Positions 1 to 7,242 of a stretch of 24,176 nt of DNA are shown here, in pieces. Below the pieces are notes generated by a model. The model ran no database searches and was not told the DNA's origin. It saw nothing but the letters and a program-made list of their open reading frames with translations. Source of the DNA: DASQUK01 sp046723645 (lineage in GTDB: Bacteria; Actinomycetota; Acidimicrobiia; Acidimicrobiales; VFJN01); the NCBI GenBank assembly GCA_046723645.1, contig JBKOUY010000213.1, positions 1-24,176 on the forward strand. The letters run 5' to 3'. A program made the position numbers and the translations under genes. Each line of letters opens with the position of its first letter. Within the stretch, counting starts at the first letter, position 1.

Positions 1-564
1 GACCAGGCCCCGGCGGGTGGCCAGCACGCTGCCTGCGATCGCGGCGCCCGCAAGCGCCAGGTGCACCGTGAGGGGGACCCGGGCGGCGGCACAGGCTGCG
101 GCGACGCCGGCTGCGGCGAGGGCGCCCACGCTCCAGGTGCCGTGCAGCGCGTGCATGACCGATCGGCCCGACCGCACTTCGTAGGCGGCGCCATTGGCGT
201 TCATGGAGATGTCCATGGCGGCGTCGGTCGCGCCGACCACGGTCAGAGCCGCGAACAGGGTCGGGGCATTGGGGGCGGCCCCGACGGTCCACAGGCTGGC
301 GCCGAGGCCGCCGGCGGCGACCAACAGCACCGGGCGGCTGCCCCACCGGCCCACCAACCCTCCGGCCACCGGGCTGGCGGCCATGGCGCCCAGGGCCATG
401 CCGACCAGCGTCAGCCCCAGGGTGGCGTCCGAGAGCCCGAGGTCCGACTGGCGCTCGGGCAGGCGGGCCAGGAAGCTGGGCCCGCCGAGCCCGTTGGCGA
501 CGAACGCGACCGCCACGGCCGCGATCCCGGGTGCCCGACCCGCTCGCAGCCGGACACCAGGCAC
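1..564 (-). CDS. MFS transporter, N-terminal part (cut by window edge)
   Basis: The minus strand is open from a GTG at 564 to the window edge, giving 188 residues without a stop. The translation is a run of hydrophobic helices with features of major facilitator permeases: an N-terminal helix around residues 14-30, a motif-A-like loop GGLVGRWGSRP near 69-79 and the stretch DAAMDISMNANG near 114-125, which resembles the YbjJ-like group of drug/sugar MFS proteins. About half of a usual 400-residue MFS protein is present; the C-terminal half lies outside. The GTG follows the TGA of the upstream cyclase gene with no gap, so the two are probably cotranscribed and translationally coupled. It is expected to sit in the inner membrane as a proton-linked exporter or importer. 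The substrate is unknown; export of a product of the neighbouring hydrolase is only a guess. Confidence 0.8.
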   Translation of the reverse strand, partial: MPGVRLRAGRAPGIAAVAVAFVANGLGGPSFLARLPERQSDLGLSDATLGLTLVGMALGAMAASPVAGGLVGRWGSRPVLLVAAGGLGASLWTVGAAPNAPTLFAALTVVGATDAAMDISMNANGAAYEVRSGRSVMHALHGTWSVGALAAAGVAAACAAARVPLTVHLALAGAAIAGSVLATRRGLV

Positions 565-1221
565 TCAGGTGACGACCGCCAGTGCCCGCACCGGGAACGT
601 GCCCATCCCGCGGATCGCCGGCGGCGCTGCGACGAACGTGAACGCCCGCCCACCGATCCGGCTCACACCGGTGAGGTGCTCGATGATCGGGACGCCGGCC
701 GCCAGCAACACGGAATGGATCGGCCGCTCGCCCGTGCGGGTGCCATCGATGTTCACGGAGTCGATCCCCACGACGGCGGCGCCGTCCTCGGCCAGGCGCT
801 CGGCCGCGCCCACGCTCAGGTAGGGATGGTCGACCTCGCCGTAGCGCTCCGTGCCCCAGTGGCGGTCCCACCCGGTGTGGAACAGCACGGCGTGGCCCGC
901 CAGGTCGAGCCCCTCCAGCAGCGCCGCGGGGATCTCCTGGTCCCCAGCGGCGTCGATGACGATCCCCGGCACCCCGACCACCCGGGCGGGGTCGAGCCCC
1001 GCGAGGTCGTGGCCGTGGGGGTAGCGGTGGAACGGCGTGTCGAGGTAGGTCCCCGTGTTGGACACCATGTCGATGCGCCCGATCTGGAACTCGTAGCCCG
1101 GCGCGTAGCGCTCACGCGACGCCTCGCGGCTCAGGTGGTCGGTGATCACGGGAGCCGGGAGCCCGGGGTAGGTGACGGTCCCGTCCTCCAGGACGTGGCT
1201 CAGGTCGACGATCGTGGGCAT
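565..1221 (-). CDS. Cyclase family protein (metal-dependent hydrolase, KynB/isatin hydrolase fold)
   Basis: The 218-residue protein starts at an ATG and opens with VDLSHVLEDGTVTYPG, typical of the cyclase family (Pfam Cyclase, which includes arylformamidase KynB and isatin hydrolase). The family metal motif HxGTHxDxPxH appears at residues 55-65 as NTGTYLDTPFH, so Asp61, Pro63 and His65 are kept but the first and second histidines are Asn and Tyr. Later conserved parts are present: HTGWD near 115, GIDSVNIDGT near 150 and HSVLLAAGVPIIEHL near 168. Members are soluble and hydrolyse amide or lactam bonds of small molecules. Because two metal-ligand positions differ, KynB activity should not be assumed. 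The gene abuts the MFS gene downstream and lies 60 bases from the acyl-CoA dehydrogenase stop upstream, so the three may form one transcription unit. Confidence 0.85.
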   Translation of the reverse strand: MPTIVDLSHVLEDGTVTYPGLPAPVITDHLSREASRERYAPGYEFQIGRIDMVSNTGTYLDTPFHRYPHGHDLAGLDPARVVGVPGIVIDAAGDQEIPAALLEGLDLAGHAVLFHTGWDRHWGTERYGEVDHPYLSVGAAERLAEDGAAVVGIDSVNIDGTRTGERPIHSVLLAAGVPIIEHLTGVSRIGGRAFTFVAAPPAIRGMGTFPVRALAVVT

Positions 1222-1250
1222 CCGGGCCGGTCTACCGCGTCCTGGCCCGG
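1222..1250. repeat. Short GC-rich inverted repeat between acyl-CoA dehydrogenase and cyclase genes
   Basis: CCGGGCC (1222-1228) and GGCCCGG (1244-1250) form a 7-bp perfect stem with a 15-base loop. It lies immediately upstream of the cyclase start codon on the minus strand and has no T-run, so it is not a convincing terminator. It could affect ribosome access to the cyclase start. A stem of this size may be chance at this GC content. Confidence 0.25.
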
Positions 1251-1281
1251 CTCACGCACGCATTTGGGCGGGGAAGCGCTC

Positions 1282-2478
1282 TCAGCTCCTCGGCACCTGT
1301 GACCAGGGCAGCTCCTTGTCGACCCGCGGCTCGCCGGGCAGGCCCAGGACCCGCTCACCCAGGATGTTGCGCTGGATCTCCGACGTGCCGCCCTCGATCG
1401 AGTTGGCCCGGGAGCGGAGGAACATCTTGCGCGCCTCGCCCGGCGGGCCCACGAGCCCGAGGCTCTCGGCCCGCCGCATCGTGTAGTCGTAGCCGTCCAG
1501 CGCCGCCGGGCCCAACAGGTCGACGCACAGCTCGTAGACCGCCTTGTTGACCTCGGCGAAGCCGAGCTTGGCGATCGATCCCTCGGGCCCGGGGTTGCCC
1601 GCCTTGCGGTTCGCAGAGGCCCGGATGTTGGTGAGGCGCAGCACCTCGGTCTCGATCCACAGCCGCATCAGCCGATCGCGCATCGCCGGGTGGTGGTCGG
1701 CGACCTCGTCCCGCCAGATGCGCACGGCCTCCGCGATGGCCCCCGAGCCGCGCCGGGGCAGGCCGCCCCCGCCGCCGATGACCGTGCGCTCGTTCATGAG
1801 CGTGGTCATGGCCACGCGCCAGCCGTCGCCGACGTCGCCGATGCGGTCGGCGTCGGGCACGCGCACCTCCGACATGTAGACCTCGTTGAACTCGGCCTCG
1901 CCCGTCATCTGCCGCAACGGACGGACCTCGACGCCGGGTGCGTGCATGTCGAGGGCGAAGTACGTGAGGCCCTTGTGCTTGGGCACATCCGGATCGGTGC
2001 GGGCGACGAGCATGGCTCGGTCGGCGATGTGCGCCAGCGTGTTCCAGACCTTCTGGCCGCTGACCACCCACTCGTCCCCGTCGCGCACCGCCCGAGTGGC
2101 GAGCCCGGCCAGGTCCGACCCGGCACCCGGCTCGCTGAAGAGCTGGCACCACGCGTCCTCTCCGGTGAACATGCGCCGCAGGAGCCGCTCTCGCAGCGCC
2201 TCGTCGCCGTTGGTGACCACGGTCGGCGCCGCCAGCGTCCAGCCGAAGAACTCGCGACTGGCCGGGGGCGCCGCGCCCGCGGCGAACACACGCTCGTCGA
2301 CCTGGCGCTGCAGGGCGGGGGGCACGCCCAGTCCACCCGATCCCTCGGGGAAGTGCACCCAGGCGAGCCCCAGGTCGTACTGGCGGCCGCGGAACTCCAC
2401 GGCGTCGGTCGACGCCGGGTCGAGCTCCGCCAACAGCTTGTCGATCCGCTCGGCGACGACGGCGCTGGCATCAGTCAT
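1282..2478 (-). CDS. Acyl-CoA dehydrogenase
   Basis: The 398-residue flavoprotein has the normal family length. The ATG at 2478 (MTDASAVV) was chosen over the open frame that extends upstream, because the upstream part is low-complexity and family-unlike. The FAD/substrate-binding segment QLFSEPGAGSDLAGL lies at 112-126 and VSGQKVWNT at 139-147. The C-terminal signature SIEGGTSEIQRNILGERVLG is at 360-379; Glu362 sits where the MCAD catalytic base Glu376 lies (YEGT), though one extra glycine makes that alignment uncertain. The tail GEPRVDKELPWSQVP is common in actinobacterial FadE-like enzymes. It would oxidise an acyl-CoA to the 2-enoyl-CoA in the cytoplasm and pass electrons to ETF. Chain-length or sterol specificity cannot be read. 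It ends 60 bases before the cyclase gene, and its start lies 67 bases downstream of the ABC permease stop on the same strand. Confidence 0.92.
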   Translation of the reverse strand: MTDASAVVAERIDKLLAELDPASTDAVEFRGRQYDLGLAWVHFPEGSGGLGVPPALQRQVDERVFAAGAAPPASREFFGWTLAAPTVVTNGDEALRERLLRRMFTGEDAWCQLFSEPGAGSDLAGLATRAVRDGDEWVVSGQKVWNTLAHIADRAMLVARTDPDVPKHKGLTYFALDMHAPGVEVRPLRQMTGEAEFNEVYMSEVRVPDADRIGDVGDGWRVAMTTLMNERTVIGGGGGLPRRGSGAIAEAVRIWRDEVADHHPAMRDRLMRLWIETEVLRLTNIRASANRKAGNPGPEGSIAKLGFAEVNKAVYELCVDLLGPAALDGYDYTMRRAESLGLVGPPGEARKMFLRSRANSIEGGTSEIQRNILGERVLGLPGEPRVDKELPWSQVPRS

Positions 2479-2545
2479 GGGCGCGAGCGTAGGGCCCGCT
2501 CTCAACGGGACGCCCGCCATCACCGTAGGAGGGCGTTCATCGCGG

Positions 2546-3424
2546 TCACCGTGTCGTATCGAGCAGCCCCCAGCGGCGGCGGATGACGCGCTCCAGCGTG
2601 CCGAACAGCAGGGCGTCCACAACGATGCCCATCACCAGGATCACGAGCATGATCGCCAGCAGGCCCGACGAGTTGTTGACGGCTCGGTTCTGGGTCAGGA
2701 GGAACCCGACCGACTCCTTGCCACGGATCACGACCAGGAGCTCGCCGGCCATGAGGCTGCGCCATGCGAACGCCCACCCCTGCTTCAGCCCGCCCACGAA
2801 CGAGGGCAACGACGCCGGCAGGACGACGTACCGGTAGGCGGCCAGGCCTCTGGCGCCGAGGACCCGGCCGGCGCGCAGCAGGATCGGCGGGATGTTGTCG
2901 GCTCCGGAGATGAGGCCGTTGGCGATCGACGGCGCCGCCCCCAGGATCACGACGAACAGGATCGCCCGTTCGGAGAGCTGGAACAGCAGGATGGCCAGCG
3001 GGAACCAGGCGATCGACGGCATCGTCTGAAGGCCGGTGATCATCGATCCGAACGCAGACCGCAGAGTCGGGATGCGGGCCACGAGGCTCCCCACGATCGT
3101 TCCGATCACGATCGCCAGCGCGAAGCCCGTGAGCGCCCGTCGCATGGTGATGCCCAGGGCGGTGGTGAGGGTGCCGTCGGCCGCGTAGCCCCAGAGGTCG
3201 TCCCACGCCTCGCGCGGCGGCGCCAGTGCGAACTCCGGCTTCCAGCCCGACCACACCACCAGCTGCCAGATCCCGATGCCGAGGACGGCGGCCGCAACCT
3301 TCGGCCATGTGGCCTTCCAGATCCGCCGGCTCCTCGACTCGCCCGTGTCGCCAGCTAGCTCGAGGAGGTCAAGCCCCGCGAGCTCCTGGTCATGTTCCAG
3401 CGCGTGGGTCTCACTGGCGGGCAT
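2546..3424 (-). CDS. ABC transporter permease, SsuC/TauC type
   Basis: The 292-residue membrane protein has a soluble N-terminal tail of about 40 residues, then roughly six hydrophobic segments, starting at 42-58 (VAAAVLGIGIWQLVVW) and ending around 254-275. The EAA loop that docks on the ATPase is visible at 184-212 (RAGRVLGARG...LPASLPSFVGG), and TMPSIAWFPLAILLF near 134-148 is characteristic of the sulfonate/nitrate/taurine permease group. The ATG at 3424 overlaps the last 14 bases of the ATPase gene, so translation is probably coupled. It is the last gene of a binding protein-ATPase-permease set transcribed leftward from the IclR divergence. The exact substrate (alkanesulfonate, nitrate, bicarbonate or a pyrimidine-like compound) cannot be decided from the permease. 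Confidence 0.93.
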   Translation of the reverse strand: MPASETHALEHDQELAGLDLLELAGDTGESRSRRIWKATWPKVAAAVLGIGIWQLVVWSGWKPEFALAPPREAWDDLWGYAADGTLTTALGITMRRALTGFALAIVIGTIVGSLVARIPTLRSAFGSMITGLQTMPSIAWFPLAILLFQLSERAILFVVILGAAPSIANGLISGADNIPPILLRAGRVLGARGLAAYRYVVLPASLPSFVGGLKQGWAFAWRSLMAGELLVVIRGKESVGFLLTQNRAVNNSSGLLAIMLVILVMGIVVDALLFGTLERVIRRRWGLLDTTR

Positions 3425-4232
3425 GACGACGCACCTCCTCGCGTAAGCGCCCGGTCACGCGAGCGGCGACCTCGCTGACCTCGGGCGACTCGATGCGGCG
3501 GGGCCGGTCGACGTCCACGTCCACCGTCGCCGCGACGCGGCCGGGCCGGCTCGTGAGGACGACGATGCGGTCGGCCAGGCGGGCCGCCTCACGCACGTTG
3601 TGGGTCACGAAGACGATGGTCAGGCTTCGGTCGCGCCACAGGCTCTCGAGCTCGTCGTGGAGCACGTCGCGCGTCATGGCATCGAGGGCTCCGAACGGCT
3701 CGTCCATCAACAGGACGTCGGCGTCCTGGGCGAACGCGCGGGCGAGAGCGACCCGCTGGCGCATGCCTCCTGACAGCTCGTGTGGCCGCTTGTCGGCGAA
3801 CGCCTCCAGGTGGACGGTGCGCAGCAACGCCTCGACGCGGGGTCGACGCTCGGCCTTGGGCACCTTGCGGAGCTTGAGCGCCAGGTCGACGTTCGACGCA
3901 ACGGTCAGCCATGGGAAGAGGGCCGCGTCCTGGAACATCAGTGCTGTTCGGCCCTCGACGTCGACGCGGCCCGTGGTCGGTCGGTCGAGTCCGGCGATGA
4001 GGTTCAATAGCGTGCTCTTGCCGCAGCCCGACACGCCGACGAGGCACACGAGCTCGCCCGGGGCCACATCGAGGTCGATGTGGTCGACAGCCGCGACCGC
4101 AGCCTGGCCGCCGCCATAGACCTTGCTCACACCTCGCAACGCCACCGCCGGAAGGGGTCGCGGTGGGATGCTCGGCACCTGTGCGGCCGGGGCGTCACCC
4201 ACCCCCGTGCCGGCGGTCGCGTGGTCACTCAC
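3411..4232 (-). CDS. ABC transporter ATP-binding protein, SsuB/TauB type
   Basis: The 273-residue nucleotide-binding subunit carries all motors motifs: Walker A GVSGCGKST (66-74), Q-loop MFQDAALFPW with Gln101, signature LSGGMRQR (153-160), Walker B DVLLMDEP (172-179), the D-loop GALD and the switch histidine His211 in VTHN. SGCGKST and LFPWLTV are typical of the nitrate/sulfonate/taurine ATPases. The start is a GTG at 4232 whose last two bases overlap the TGA of the binding-protein gene (GTGA). An N-terminal extension of about 28 Pro/Ala-rich residues precedes the usual family start, so initiation somewhat further in is possible. It energises the permease encoded immediately downstream. Confidence 0.94.
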   Translation of the reverse strand: MSDHATAGTGVGDAPAAQVPSIPPRPLPAVALRGVSKVYGGGQAAVAAVDHIDLDVAPGELVCLVGVSGCGKSTLLNLIAGLDRPTTGRVDVEGRTALMFQDAALFPWLTVASNVDLALKLRKVPKAERRPRVEALLRTVHLEAFADKRPHELSGGMRQRVALARAFAQDADVLLMDEPFGALDAMTRDVLHDELESLWRDRSLTIVFVTHNVREAARLADRIVVLTSRPGRVAATVDVDVDRPRRIESPEVSEVAARVTGRLREEVRRHARQ

Positions 4233-5332
4233 AGGCCGGCGACCTCCTGCTCACCGCGCTCCTGGAGTAGCTCGTTCAGGATGGTCAGGTCGTAGATGCC
4301 GTCGAGGTCGACGTCCTCCAGGAGCCCGGCCTCGACCGCGTCTTCCTTGGATTTCTCGAGCGACGAGGCGATCGGGTCGGGCGTGAAGGTCAGGTTTTCC
4401 CAGGCGGCGGTGATGGTTGCGTCGTCGAGCCGGTTGGTGGTGTCGGCCTCGATGCCGTCGTTGGTGACGGCCTGCGCCTCGGCCGCGTCGCCGTTGGCGA
4501 CGTCGATGGCGTCGAGCAGGCCGCTGATCAGCGCCCGGACGTTCTCGGGATGGTCGTCCAGATACCTCTTCGCCACGACCAGGTGCGTGGTCACGAACTG
4601 GCCGTCCGGCCAGAGATCGGCCTCGTTGACGAGCGCGTGGCCGCCGCCCTCCTGGATCAGGCGGGTCGCCCAGGGCTCCGGGAGCCACGCCCCGTCGATT
4701 GACCCGTCCTGGAAGGCGGTCAGGGTGTCGGGGTTCTCCTGGGGCGTGATCGAGACGTCCCCGCCCCCCGACTGGTCGGTCTCGTAACCCTCCGTCGACA
4801 GCCAGGCCCGCAGGGCCACGTCCTGGGTGTTGCCGAGGGCGGGCGTGGCCAGCGTCGTCCCCTCCAGGTCCTCGGGCGAGTCGATGCCGTCGCGCACCAC
4901 CAGCGAAGCCCCGCCCGACGTCGTGCCGGCGACGATCCGCAACAGGTCGTCCGACTGGCTGTACCCATTGATGGCCGGGTTGGGCCCGACGAACGTGGCG
5001 TCGACGGAGCCGCCGATCAGCGCCTCGATCGCCTCGCCACCGGCGTTGAACGTCTGGAGCTCGAGATCGACGCCGTCACCGAGGGCGTCCTGGAAGATGC
5101 CCTCCTGCACCCCGATGATGGCCGGCGCGTGGGTGACGTTGGGGAAATAGCCGAGCCGGAGGGTCCCGCTGGGCTCTGCATCCGCACCGGCCGCCTGAGC
5201 GGAGCCGTCCTCGGTGCTCGCCGCGTCATCGTCGTCGCCGCAGGCGGCGGCCAGCAGGCCGAGGGCAACGAACAGGGTGAGCCAGCGCGCCGGGCGTCGA
5301 TTGCGGCGCTTCACGGTAATTACGATGGACAT
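4229..5332 (-). CDS. ABC transporter substrate-binding lipoprotein, SsuA/NMT1-like
   Basis: The 367-residue protein starts at ATG 5332 (MSIVITVKRRNRRP). This start gives a proper signal peptide: basic n-region, hydrophobic stretch WLTLFVALG, and lipobox LLAAAC with Cys31, followed by an acidic Asp/Ser linker. Longer open frame upstream lacks such logic. The mature part begins TLRLGYFPNVTHAPAIIGVQ, a hallmark of sulfonate/nitrate/taurine-type binding proteins, with TFVGPNPAING near 115 and LPEPWATRLI near 216. It should be a lipid-anchored extracellular receptor feeding the permease encoded downstream. The gene heads the operon and ends by a 4-base overlap with the ATPase gene. The SsuA-like call is at family level; the bound compound is not known. 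Confidence 0.92.
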   Translation of the reverse strand: MSIVITVKRRNRRPARWLTLFVALGLLAAACGDDDDAASTEDGSAQAAGADAEPSGTLRLGYFPNVTHAPAIIGVQEGIFQDALGDGVDLELQTFNAGGEAIEALIGGSVDATFVGPNPAINGYSQSDDLLRIVAGTTSGGASLVVRDGIDSPEDLEGTTLATPALGNTQDVALRAWLSTEGYETDQSGGGDVSITPQENPDTLTAFQDGSIDGAWLPEPWATRLIQEGGGHALVNEADLWPDGQFVTTHLVVAKRYLDDHPENVRALISGLLDAIDVANGDAAEAQAVTNDGIEADTTNRLDDATITAAWENLTFTPDPIASSLEKSKEDAVEAGLLEDVDLDGIYDLTILNELLQERGEQEVAGL

Positions 5333-5333
5333 A

Positions 5334-5369
5334 ATCGAGTTTTCTACATGTCGGCAGGGTATCCCGCAA
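5334..5369 (-). promoter_or_regulatory. Candidate sigma-70-type promoter of the SsuABC-like operon
   Basis: On the minus strand TTGCGG (5369-5364) and TAGAAA (5346-5341) are separated by exactly 17 bases. The predicted transcription start is about 5334, only a few bases before the ATG at 5332, and no Shine-Dalgarno is visible there, so the mRNA may be nearly leaderless, as is common in actinobacteria. Matches to the -35 and -10 consensus are partial (3/6 and 4/6). Confidence 0.35.
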
Positions 5370-5436
5370 GGGGGTAGGGCGGGCGCCGCGATGGGCGGCA
5401 CCGACCGGCGGGGCGCCTCCGTGCGATCATGCGGCC

Positions 5437-6228
5437 ATGGCAGCCAGCGGCGACGTGCGTGCCGACGTCAGGTCGGGCGCGCAGTCGGTGGAACGCGCCC
5501 TGGTGGTTCTCCGCTGCTTCGAGCACGCGGACCGCAGCCTCGGCGTCAGCGAGATCGCCGCGGCCACCGGGCTGACGGTCAGCACCGCCCATCGTCTGAC
5601 TCGTGCGCTCTGTGCCGGCGGGCTGCTGATGCAGGATCCCCGTAGCGAGCGCTACCAACTCGGTCCCACCGCTGTCGTCCTCGGCAAGCGGGCCGAGGAG
5701 CAGCTCGGCTATGCCCGGGCGCTGCCGGCCCTCGAGTCGCTGGCCGAGTCCACCGGCGAGTCGGTGAACCTCGGGGTCCGCTCCGGGCCCGATGTCCTGG
5801 TGGTGCTGGCGGTTCCCTCGCCCCAGCCGCTCCGCTTCGACCAGCTGCCGGGCAGCCGGGTCCCCATCCATACGTCGGCCATGGGCAAGTGCTTGCTGGC
5901 GTTCGCCCCGGCGACGCCCGGTGATCACATGGACGCCCTGAGCGGCCTGCCCCGCCTCGCGCGGTTCACCGATCGCACGATCACCCGCCGCGATCGGCTC
6001 GCCGCCGAGCTCCAGCGCACCCGCGAGCGGGGCTGGGCGCTGAACGACGAGGAGCGGAACGCCGGCGTCAGGGCCGTCGCCGCCCCGGTACTGGACGCCG
6101 CCGGATCGGCGGTCGCCGCCGTGGCGGTGCAGGGTCCGGCCATGCGCTTGCCGGACGATCGGCTGGCGCCGCTGGCTCGAGCGGTCGCCACGACGAGCGG
6201 CACGGTGGGTCCGCTGCTGTCCCCGTGA
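5437..6228 (+). CDS. IclR-family transcriptional regulator
   Basis: The 263-residue protein has the two-domain IclR layout. The winged helix-turn-helix is at about residues 16-80 (SVERALVVLRCFEH, then LGVSEIAAATGLTVSTAHRL). The effector domain follows to the end, with ALPALESLAESTGESVNLGV around 91-110, HTSAMGKCLLAF around 145-156 and the late GWALNDEERNAGVRAVAAPV, all family-typical. The start ATG at 5437 has no clear Shine-Dalgarno. The gene is divergent from the SsuABC-like operon with 104 bases between the start codons, so it is the obvious candidate regulator of that importer and of itself. IclR proteins usually respond to small aromatic or carboxylate metabolites; the effector here is unknown. 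Confidence 0.92.
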   Translation: MAASGDVRADVRSGAQSVERALVVLRCFEHADRSLGVSEIAAATGLTVSTAHRLTRALCAGGLLMQDPRSERYQLGPTAVVLGKRAEEQLGYARALPALESLAESTGESVNLGVRSGPDVLVVLAVPSPQPLRFDQLPGSRVPIHTSAMGKCLLAFAPATPGDHMDALSGLPRLARFTDRTITRRDRLAAELQRTRERGWALNDEERNAGVRAVAAPVLDAAGSAVAAVAVQGPAMRLPDDRLAPLARAVATTSGTVGPLLSP

Positions 6229-6300
6229 GGACGTCGCCAACGACGACAATCCGGCCACCGGGGGGTAGAACGCGTCGCCAGCGGGTATTGCGACACGGCC

Positions 6301-6360
6301 GGAGGAGGCGCGGCGGCGGAGACAGCCGTAGCTGACCGGGGGAACGCCGCCGCCTCCTCC
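6301..6360. terminator. Long GC-rich hairpin downstream of the iclR-type gene
   Basis: In the 337-base gene-free stretch 6229-6565, GGAGGAGGCG (6301-6310) pairs with CGCCTCCTCC (6351-6360). After a 2-base bulge, GCGGCG (6313-6318) pairs with CGCCGC (6345-6350), giving a 16-bp stem. The 26-base loop contains a further CAGC/GCTG mini-hairpin (6323-6334). No U-run follows, so if it terminates it is a GC-rich intrinsic or factor-assisted type; it lies 73 bases after the iclR stop. Apart from this hairpin and the operator region before the TetR gene, I see no gene or RNA signature in the stretch. Confidence 0.4.
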
Positions 6361-6509
6361 ATCGGATCCGCCGGTCGGCGTCCGTCCCGGCGCCCCCCGG
6401 AGAGCGAGACCGGAGGCGACCGTTGGCCAGGCGTTTCCCGCCATCGACACGATTCCGGACTTCTCCGACACCCACGCCCGCACCCGGCGACGAGGCCGGT
6501 TGCGCTGCG

Positions 6510-6558
6510 TGACACGTTGATGACACGTGTTGCACAGCGAGTGAAAAATCCCTACCGT
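6510..6558 (+). promoter_or_regulatory. Candidate operator and promoter of the TetR-Liv operon
   Basis: TGACACGT occurs twice, at 6510-6517 and 6521-6528, offset by 11 bases or about one helical turn. The second copy runs into the perfect palindrome ACACGTGT (6523-6530). TTGCAC (6530-6535), 17 bases and TACCGT (6553-6558) form a plausible -35/-10 pair, with a predicted start about 1-2 bases before the regulator ATG at 6566. The repeat directly abuts the -35 element, an arrangement expected for repression by the TetR-type protein encoded next. All assignments are by eye. Confidence 0.4.
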
Positions 6559-6565
6559 CCGGCCG

Positions 6566-7231
6566 ATGGCTGAGACGACGGTCACACCGACCGAGCCGGC
6601 GGGAGGCGACGGTCGAGCCAGCCGGGCCGCTCGCACTCGCGTCGCCGTCGTGGACGCCCTGCTCGCACTCAACGAGAAGGGGAACCTGCGACCGACAGCC
6701 CGGGAGATCGCCGCCGAGGCCGGCGTGTCGCTGCGGTCGATCTACGTCCACTTCGACGACGTCGAGTCGCTGCTGGTCGCCGCGGCCGTCCGCCACGGTG
6801 AGTACCTGATGTCCCTGGCCCGGCCCGTCCCCACCGAGGGCCCGATCGGCCACCGGGTGGCGGCGCTGGTCGCCAACAGGCGGACGCTCTACGAGGCGGG
6901 CAGCGGCGTCCGCCGGGCGGCGCTGGTCCAGGAGCCGTTCTCGCCCGCACTGCAGCGCGCACTCGAGGCCGGGCGCAAGGCGGGGCGCGCCGAGATCGAC
7001 AACGTGTTCGCCGCCGAGATCGCCGCCGTGGGGGCCAGCGGTGACCGGCTGCGCCAGGCGCTGACGCTGACCCTCGGATCCACCTCGTGGGACGTGATGC
7101 GCCGCTACCAGAAGCTCACGGCGGACCAGGCAGAGGAACAACTGCGAACCATGGCGCTCGCCCTGCTCGAGGGCTGGGACGGCGCCGTGGAGGCGGGATC
7201 GAGCGGGCCCAGCGAACCACCGGAGACCTGA
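6566..7231 (+). CDS. TetR/AcrR-family transcriptional regulator
   Basis: The 221-residue protein has an N-terminal helix-turn-helix of TetR type: RASRAARTRVAVVDALLALN at 17-36, then PTAREIAAEAGVSLRSIYVHF at 43-63 and the typical DDVESLLVAA. The remainder is a helical ligand-binding domain with no recognisable ligand signature. No Shine-Dalgarno precedes the ATG and a candidate promoter ends about 8 bases upstream, suggesting a leaderless transcript. The stop lies 11 bases before the LivH-LivM fusion gene, so it is probably the first gene of the transport operon and its autoregulator. A repeat/palindrome at 6510-6530 is the likely binding site. The inducer could be the imported substrate or a CoA ester derived from it, but this is inference. 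Confidence 0.9.
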   Translation: MAETTVTPTEPAGGDGRASRAARTRVAVVDALLALNEKGNLRPTAREIAAEAGVSLRSIYVHFDDVESLLVAAAVRHGEYLMSLARPVPTEGPIGHRVAALVANRRTLYEAGSGVRRAALVQEPFSPALQRALEAGRKAGRAEIDNVFAAEIAAVGASGDRLRQALTLTLGSTSWDVMRRYQKLTADQAEEQLRTMALALLEGWDGAVEAGSSGPSEPPET

Positions 7232-7242
7232 CGAGGAGTGCG

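Noticed and set aside
61..1302. An open frame on the plus strand over the MFS and cyclase genes
   Set aside because: Antisense to recognisable MFS and cyclase motifs; the product is Gly/His/Arg-rich with no family resemblance.
2510..2536. ACGCCC/GGGCGT inverted repeat downstream of the SsuC-like permease as a terminator
   Set aside because: Only a 6-bp stem with no T-run in the minus-strand direction; not distinguishable from chance at this GC content.
2479..2622. Upstream extension of the acyl-CoA dehydrogenase to 2622
   Set aside because: The extra 48 residues overlap the permease 3' end and are unlike the family; ATG 2478 gives the usual N-terminus.
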